Shown in pieces: positions 5,039-6,407 of a stretch of DNA of 6,407 bases. The translations under genes were made by a program, and so were the position numbers. Position 1 is the first letter of the stretch. Every line of letters begins with the position of its first letter. Under the pieces are notes generated by a model. It searched no databases. It was not told where the DNA came from and saw nothing but the letters and a program-made list of their open reading frames with translations. The stretch is from Cellvibrionales bacterium UBA2511 (GTDB taxonomy: Bacteria > Pseudomonadota > Gammaproteobacteria > Pseudomonadales > Porticoccaceae): contig DDNV01000083.1 in NCBI GenBank assembly GCA_002341315.1, positions 16,664 to 23,070 of the forward strand, in the 5' to 3' direction.

Positions 5039-5442
5039 TGAAAGTGTTGATGACTGAATATCTCCGTATTGATCTGGATTCGGAAAACTGGGAGTGCCGG
5101 GTGTGTGACCATGTGGTTGGTCCAGCCCGTGGCAACTACAAAGAGGGACTGCTGGTGTACAACCGTGATCCAGCAGATATCCACCCGTCCATTATCGACC
5201 CTGAAAAGTACCGTTTCACCTTCTGTCCTGACAGGGAGTGGGTCAACATTTACGAGTTTTACTGTCCGTCCTGTGGCACTCAGGTAGAGGTTGAATATAC
5301 CTTCCCCAACCATATGCCACTCTATGATATGGAAGTAGATATTGATGCCCTGAAAGAGCAGTGGAGTCACCGCGAAGAGATTCTTGAGCCGGTGAAAGGC
5401 CCCAATATTCTGGTAGATCGCTGTCACACCCACAAGCACTGA
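5038..5442 (+). CDS. Acetone carboxylase gamma-like small zinc subunit (Apc 15-kDa type)
   Basis: A 134-aa soluble protein resembling the gamma subunit of acetone carboxylase (PF08882) and the 15-kDa subunit of acetophenone carboxylase. Two Cys pairs, C20-x2-C23 (WECRVCDH) and C76-x2-C79 (YCPSCGTQ), form a likely zinc site. C63 and a C-terminal Cys/His-rich tail (C129, H130, H132, H134) could add further ligands. The family role is structural, holding the large subunits together; no catalysis is claimed. I chose ATG 5038 because it overlaps the stop of the preceding gene as TAATG and has GGGGGA about seven bases before it. The frame is open further back to an ATG at 5014, inside the previous gene, which is less likely. 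The overlap points to translational coupling and fixed subunit ratios. The next HyuA gene starts 54 bases after its stop. Confidence 0.88.
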   Translation: MKVLMTEYLRIDLDSENWECRVCDHVVGPARGNYKEGLLVYNRDPADIHPSIIDPEKYRFTFCPDREWVNIYEFYCPSCGTQVEVEYTFPNHMPLYDMEVDIDALKEQWSHREEILEPVKGPNILVDRCHTHKH

Positions 5443-5496
5443 TACGGCTTGTTGATTGGTGATTGAATAAATTAGGTCTGTTTTAGGAAAAAGGTT

Positions 5497-6407
5497 ATGA
5501 AACGTATATCAGTAGATATCGGTGGTACGTTTACCGATTGCTTTGTAGTGTGGGATGACAAGTACATTGAAACCAAAGCGTTGACGACCCACCAAAATCT
5601 CTCTCTCGGTTTTAATGAAGCCCTGGAGAGTGCATACACTGAGCTTGATCTCACCATGGAAAGTATTCTTTCCGGAGTGGATTCGGTTCGCTACGCCACT
5701 ACGCTGGGTACCAATGCCCTGATCGAGCACAAAGGTCCTCGCATCGGCATGCTGGTGACGGCGGGTTATGAGGCGATGGTGCCTCTCAGTCGTGGCCGTG
5801 GTTACGGTGAAGGTCTGGACGAGCTGGGCAAACAGAATTTGCCCGATGCTCAGCGCCCGGCCCCGCTGGTTCTGCCACACATGATTGAGGGCGTTCGCGA
5901 GCGCCTCGGCTTTCAGGGTGAGCTGGTTATGCCGCTTGATGAGCCGGACGTGCGCGTCAAGATCAGAAAACTGGTGGATAAGGGTGCTCAAGCCATTGTG
6001 GTTTGTCTGGTTAACTCCGTGGTTAACCCCGACCATGAAAAGCGTGTTGAACAGATTTTGCTGGATGAGTATCCCTCGCATCTGCTGGGTTCCATTCCGG
6101 TAATCTTGTCTCACCGCGTTGCCGGTCGGAAGGGCGAATATGTTCGTGCGACCTCGGCGATTGTGGATGGCTATCTTCACTCCACCATGTATCACGCCAT
6201 GAGTCAGCTGGAACAAAACCTGCGTTCCAACAAGTACGACAAGCCAATGCTGGTGATCCACAACTCCGGTGGTATGGCGCAGTTGAACTCAACTGATGCG
6301 CTGCAAACTATCCACTCCGGTCCAGTATCCGGTATCAGTGCTGCGGAGCATTTGGCCAAGGAAGCGGATCTCGGCAGTGTGGTTGCCACCGATATGGGTG
6401 GTACCTC
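5497..6407 (+). CDS. Second hydantoinase/oxoprolinase (HyuA)-family subunit, canonical type; 3' end outside window
   Basis: The first 303 residues of a HyuA-type ATP-binding subunit, open to the window edge; full length in the family is about 650-720 aa. Motifs are canonical: VDIGGTFTD (6-14), RYATTLGTNALIEHKGPR in the first subdomain, a GxRERxxFxGE region before LDEPD, HNSGG (255-259), SGPVSG (274-279), and the start of phosphate-2 DMGGT (299-303). Compared with the HyuA protein two genes upstream it keeps the RGRGYG and GVRERLGF segments, which the other lacks, so the two are old paralogues rather than a recent duplication. ATG 5497 has AGGA eight bases before and AAGG directly before it. 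It is co-directional with the small zinc subunit across a 54-base gap without a terminator. A HyuB-type partner is expected downstream. Confidence 0.93.
   Translation, partial: MKRISVDIGGTFTDCFVVWDDKYIETKALTTHQNLSLGFNEALESAYTELDLTMESILSGVDSVRYATTLGTNALIEHKGPRIGMLVTAGYEAMVPLSRGRGYGEGLDELGKQNLPDAQRPAPLVLPHMIEGVRERLGFQGELVMPLDEPDVRVKIRKLVDKGAQAIVVCLVNSVVNPDHEKRVEQILLDEYPSHLLGSIPVILSHRVAGRKGEYVRATSAIVDGYLHSTMYHAMSQLEQNLRSNKYDKPMLVIHNSGGMAQLNSTDALQTIHSGPVSGISAAEHLAKEADLGSVVATDMGGT

Overview
The window looks like a piece of a gammaproteobacterial chromosome of roughly 50% GC. This rests on general impression (a tRNA-Ser(GCU) with encoded CCA, a strong ATGCCGGG-type terminator, codon use and gene families); species cannot be assigned, and a marine or free-living aerobe is only a guess.

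Region 1 (1-512) starts inside a tRNA-Ser(GCU) gene. It continues into two tandem 186-bp units that are about 95% identical, plus the beginning of a third. Each unit opens with the same intrinsic terminator hairpin, so three terminators lie in series exactly 186 bp apart. The units contain further hairpins and no convincing protein gene. The arrangement resembles the repeated, terminator-bearing DNA known downstream of some tRNA operons.

Region 2 (513-1967) is a minus-strand cluster, read from right to left: a cytochrome P460-family lipoprotein with a CxxCH haem site, a small protein with one C-terminal membrane helix and a TTG start, and a GFA/CENP-V-fold zinc protein. A 266-bp divergent intergenic region separates it from a plus-strand gene (2234-2701) that fuses a DUF3565 domain to a YeaR/TehB-like DUF1971 domain. 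Cytochrome P460 proteins act on hydroxylamine and nitric oxide, and E. coli yeaR is induced by nitrate and nitric oxide. A nitrosative or oxidative stress role for this divergent pair is therefore a reasonable inference, not a demonstrated one.

Region 3 (2702-6407) is a 402-bp gene-free, partly AT-rich leader followed by a plus-strand operon. The operon holds a 644-aa HyuA-type ATPase subunit, a 134-aa small zinc subunit like acetone carboxylase gamma (one-base stop/start overlap), and a second, more canonical HyuA subunit cut by the window end. The order large HyuA (about 70 kDa), small zinc protein (about 15 kDa), second HyuA matches the start of an acetophenone carboxylase (Apc)-type operon: an ATP-dependent, biotin-free carboxylase/hydrolase with two different HyuA-like subunits. 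A HyuB-like subunit is expected just downstream. The substrate (a ketone, or a lactam or other cyclic amide) cannot be told from this window. The two HyuA proteins have clearly diverged at conserved positions, which suggests they act on different substrates or steps.
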